From the NCBI GenBank assembly GCA_027485075.1, contig JAIXRT010000112.1, positions 1 through 8,263 of the forward strand: 8,263 nucleotides of DNA. The letters run 5' to 3'. The translations under genes were made by a program, and so were the position numbers. The DNA comes from Cytophagaceae bacterium (GTDB lineage: Bacteria; Bacteroidota; Bacteroidia; Cytophagales; Spirosomataceae). Below, one piece after another: positions 6,129-8,263 of this stretch; position 1 is the first letter of the stretch; each line of letters starts with the position of its first letter. The notes beneath the pieces were generated by a model. It was not told the origin of the DNA, made no database searches, and saw only the letters and a list, made by a program, of their open reading frames with translations.

Positions 6129-7043
6129 ATGTCCATGTGGGAAAAGGAAATCCAATTGTTTGGTAATTATCTGAAAATTGAACGAGGCCTTTCCGGACAT
6201 TCACATGAGGCGTATTTACGGGATGTGCGCAAATTTGCGCTTTATTTAGTCCCAGTTGTTGGCGAGGATTTTGCTGTCGATCGAGTTACCGAAGATCACA
6301 TTCTTGATTTTTTCAATGTATTACATGGATTGGGAATAGAGGCAAGTTCACAAGCGCGTTGCTTGTCAGGTCTCAGGAGTTTTTTTCAATTTTTAGCTAC
6401 GGAAAATCCCTTGATTTCGGACCCGACTACCCACATGAAGTCTCCGCAAAAAGGCCGACACCTTCCTGATACGTTATCGTATGATGAAATTGAGTTGATT
6501 TTGCAGGCAGCTGATTTATCCACGAATGAGGGTGTGCGTAACCGTGCCATGCTTGAATTGCTGTATGGATCCGGGTTGCGGGTTTCTGAGCTGGTTGGCC
6601 TGAAGTTAACAGATATTTATGCTGATTTAGGTTTAATAAAAGTACGTGGAAAGGGGGATAAAGAGCGTTTGGTACCCATAGGTCGGGAGGCATTTCATTA
6701 TTTAACCTTATATCGTGAGCAAGTTAGACCCAGCATTTCCTTGAAAAAAGATGCGCACAATGTCCTGTTTTTAAATCGACGTGGAGCAATGCTGAGTCGG
6801 GTGATGGTCTTTTTAATTTGTAAAGATTTGGCAGCTAAGGCTGGAATTCAAAAATCCATTAGCCCACATACCTTTAGGCATTCGTTTGCCACGCATTTAA
6901 TTGAGGGAGGTGCAGATTTACGGGCGGTACAGGAACTTCTCGGTCATGAGTCCATATTGACGACTGAAATTTATACCCATTTAGATCGGGCCTACCTAAG
7001 TCAAATGGTTCAGGATTTCCATCCGATGAATCGAAAAAATTAA
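6129..7043 (+). CDS. xerD: Site-specific tyrosine recombinase XerD
   Basis: XerD resolves chromosome dimers at dif together with XerC at the FtsK-bearing septum. The 304-residue product has the N-terminal core-binding domain (about 1-105; YLKIERGLSGHSHEAYLRDV, then CLSGLRSFFQFL) and the catalytic domain with the complete tyrosine recombinase set: R151 in SGLRVSE, K175 in GKGDKER, H247 and R250 in SPHTFRHSFATHL, H273 in LLGHES and nucleophile Y282 in EIYTHLD. The end, LSQMVQDFHP, resembles the XerD C-terminal helix, and the size and neighbourhood favour XerD over XerC or a phage integrase. Possible starts are ATG 6129-6131 (chosen), ATG 6135-6137 (MWEKEIQ, two residues shorter and equally plausible) and TTG 6120-6122 (unlikely). 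It is a lone rightward gene between leftward runs. Its stop overlaps that of the next gene on the other strand (7040-7043). Confidence 0.92.
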   Translation: MSMWEKEIQLFGNYLKIERGLSGHSHEAYLRDVRKFALYLVPVVGEDFAVDRVTEDHILDFFNVLHGLGIEASSQARCLSGLRSFFQFLATENPLISDPTTHMKSPQKGRHLPDTLSYDEIELILQAADLSTNEGVRNRAMLELLYGSGLRVSELVGLKLTDIYADLGLIKVRGKGDKERLVPIGREAFHYLTLYREQVRPSISLKKDAHNVLFLNRRGAMLSRVMVFLICKDLAAKAGIQKSISPHTFRHSFATHLIEGGADLRAVQELLGHESILTTEIYTHLDRAYLSQMVQDFHPMNRKN

Positions 7044-7444
7044 GCCTCGTCCGGATACGGTATAAATACAAAGTTGGTGAATTGACCATCCACCACGAAT
7101 AGGCAGGCGAATTCCTCTATATCCTTATAATTTTGCTCAAATAGTTCGCGATTTTCCTCCGCGATTAGCTTGCGTTGGATAAACTCTTCAAGCAAGGATG
7201 CATGGTAATTCCATTTGTTCTCGCCTAATTCAGAGACCCCAATCAACTTTTGGCCTATTTCAATGGTCCGCTGAGAACAGACAAAAATGGGATAGTCAGA
7301 GAATCCCCGTTTTTTTATTTGGTAGGCTGCCTCTTTCAAGGCATCAGCCACTTTAATAAAGTCACTTGATATAAGTCCCAAGTACTTCCCGTTTAACTCA
7401 GGTGAATTGGGCGCGTTTGAAAGGGCGGTGTAGTCTTCGATCAT
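7040..7444 (-). CDS. Small conserved-looking protein of unknown function
   Basis: I do not recognise a named family for this 134-residue product. It appears soluble and acidic (the last third is rich in Glu/Asp), with no signal peptide or membrane segment. It looks like a mixed alpha/beta protein: a helix SSDFIKVADALKEAAYQIKK (27-46), a strand YPIFVCS (51-57), an amphipathic segment NYHASLLEEFIQRKLI, and a C-terminal beta hairpin (CLFVVDGQFTNFVFIPY). Evidence that it is a real gene: ATG 7442-7444 lies 4 bp after the ald stop, the frame is clean, the composition is protein-like and there is no better frame opposite. It resembles short uncharacterised proteins I associate with Bacteroidota, but that is from memory. 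Co-transcription with ald is likely from spacing. Its TAA stop overlaps the xerD stop in the opposite direction. Confidence 0.78.
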   Translation of the reverse strand: MIEDYTALSNAPNSPELNGKYLGLISSDFIKVADALKEAAYQIKKRGFSDYPIFVCSQRTIEIGQKLIGVSELGENKWNYHASLLEEFIQRKLIAEENRELFEQNYKDIEEFACLFVVDGQFTNFVFIPYPDEA

Positions 7445-7448
7445 GGAA

Positions 7449-8263
7449 TTAGCTTCTACTTAGTAATAATAACTGAATGTCTTTCACTGCTTTTTTAAAT
7501 AACTTACCCATGTGGCCGTTGGTCACATGGCCCTGATAGCAATAAATCCCTTTCATAAAGGATTTTCCTTGCCAAAGCATCTCCTCAATTCCACCTGTTT
7601 TTCCCGCTTTTAAAATAAATGAAGTCAATAAATTACTCATGGCTAAACTAGCAGTATGGGCAACTAAGGACGGGATATTAGGAACGCAATAGTGCGTAAT
7701 GCCATATTTGGTAAACGCGGGTTTTCCCAAGTGGCTTAATTCGGATGTCTCAAAACAGCCTCCTTGGTCGATACAAACATCCATAATGAGTGTGCCTGGC
7801 TTTAATTTGCTAACCATTTCCTCCGTGATGATGCAAGGGGTAACGCCTGAATCGGAACGGAGCGCGCCTACAATCAAATTAGCATCCTGAAGTGCATTTG
7901 GGAGGTTTTCGGAATCAATTACTTGGGTGACCAATGGGAAACCTAGGCTTTGTTTTAAGCGTTGCAGCTTATAAATATCTTTGTCAAAAACCTGGACTTG
8001 AATGCCCGCATGCCATGCAGCGCGTGCGACTTGCTCTACTACATTTCCGGATCCCAATAAGACGATCCGACAAGGTGAAACGCCAGTAACATTTCCTAAT
8101 AATATACCACCACCCAGGGAGGCACTTAATATTTGGCTGGCAATGGGTAAGACCATTTGGCCAGCAATTTCTGCCATGCTTTTAACAAATGGCAATCCTC
8201 CGCCATTATCTCCTACATATTCCAACCCAATGGCCATGATTTTTTTGGCATTGATTTGGTCAA
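7449..8263 (-). CDS. ald: Alanine dehydrogenase, C-terminal part
   Basis: Ald reversibly oxidises L-alanine to pyruvate and ammonia with NAD+, in the cytoplasm. About 271 C-terminal residues of a roughly 400-residue protein are visible; the frame is open through the right edge (DQINAKKIMAIGLEY) so the ATG at 8235-8237 is internal, and the substrate-binding Arg/Lys/His of the N-terminal domain lie outside. Seen here are the SMAEIAGQM helix, GGGILLGNVTGVSP, the NAD-binding Rossmann core VLLGSGNVVEQVARAA ending in the ribose-binding aspartate of VQVFDKD, VGALRSDSGVTP, the catalytic aspartate region MDVCIDQGGCFETSE, and VPNIPSLVAHTASLAMSN, the counterpart of VPNMPGAVPRTST in other Ald proteins. 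The third glycine of the GxGxxG motif is Val here. NAD(P) transhydrogenase alpha is related but lacks these C-terminal segments. TAA stop at 7449-7451; the small unknown gene follows after 4 bp. Confidence 0.93.
   Translation of the reverse strand, partial: DQINAKKIMAIGLEYVGDNGGGLPFVKSMAEIAGQMVLPIASQILSASLGGGILLGNVTGVSPCRIVLLGSGNVVEQVARAAWHAGIQVQVFDKDIYKLQRLKQSLGFPLVTQVIDSENLPNALQDANLIVGALRSDSGVTPCIITEEMVSKLKPGTLIMDVCIDQGGCFETSELSHLGKPAFTKYGITHYCVPNIPSLVAHTASLAMSNLLTSFILKAGKTGGIEEMLWQGKSFMKGIYCYQGHVTNGHMGKLFKKAVKDIQLLLLSRS

Noticed and set aside
6129..7043. Phage or island integrase and an associated mobile element
   Set aside because: Length, XerD-like C-terminal helix and housekeeping flanks fit chromosomal XerD; no attachment repeats, tRNA gene or cargo genes are seen.
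6427..7089. Minus-strand open frames opposite xerD (6427-6693 and 6874-7089)
   Set aside because: Shadows of the xerD coding strand with no family resemblance and unusual residue composition.
1..8263. Defence island, secondary metabolite cluster, CRISPR array or RNA gene
   Set aside because: Nearly all bases are covered by recognisable housekeeping genes; the noncoding spacers are at most 65 bp and hold no direct-repeat array or RNA-like fold.

Overview
The window is ordinary, densely packed chromosomal DNA, most likely from a member of the Bacteroidota and probably a Cytophagales-type bacterium. I base this on the moderately AT-rich sequence, the almost complete lack of strong Shine-Dalgarno sequences, and protein types I know from that phylum. 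These include a ribonuclease H with an N-terminal viroplasmin-like domain ending in NPADYGRK, a short SerC-like class V aminotransferase opening with FYPGPSKVYP, and aroQ divergent from xerD. The assignment rests on protein character only; no rRNA or other marker is present.

Layout: (1) Positions 1-402, plus strand: the C-terminal 133 residues of a class IV aminotransferase cut by the left edge. (2) Positions 416-6063, minus strand: eight genes in one direction, read right to left as aroQ, SerC-like aminotransferase, marC-family gene, RNase H, trmN6, family 2 glycosyltransferase, tcdA, mog. Junctions are ATGA overlaps (4 bp, twice), a 14-bp overlap, or gaps of 1, 2 and 5 bp. The only larger gap is 46 bp, before the glycosyltransferase. 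(3) A 65-bp divergent spacer at 6064-6128. (4) Positions 6129-7043, plus strand: xerD. (5) Positions 7040-8263, minus strand: alanine dehydrogenase, cut by the right edge, followed 4 bp later by a small unrecognised gene whose stop codon overlaps the xerD stop.

The genes are housekeeping functions rather than one pathway: shikimate-pathway dehydration (AroQ), amino-acid transamination (two enzymes of different fold types), RNA-DNA hybrid removal (RNase H), tRNA modification at or next to the anticodon (TrmN6 and TcdA both act on A37), lipid-linked sugar transfer (GT2), molybdenum cofactor maturation (Mog), chromosome dimer resolution (XerD) and alanine catabolism (Ald). Co-transcription is inferred from spacing only.

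I found no RNA gene, CRISPR array, insertion sequence, prophage or defence system, and nothing that looks like an undescribed multi-gene system. The least explained items are the 134-residue protein after ald, the substrate of the SerC-like enzyme, the target of the glycosyltransferase, and the pairing of two tRNA A37 modification genes in one transcription unit.
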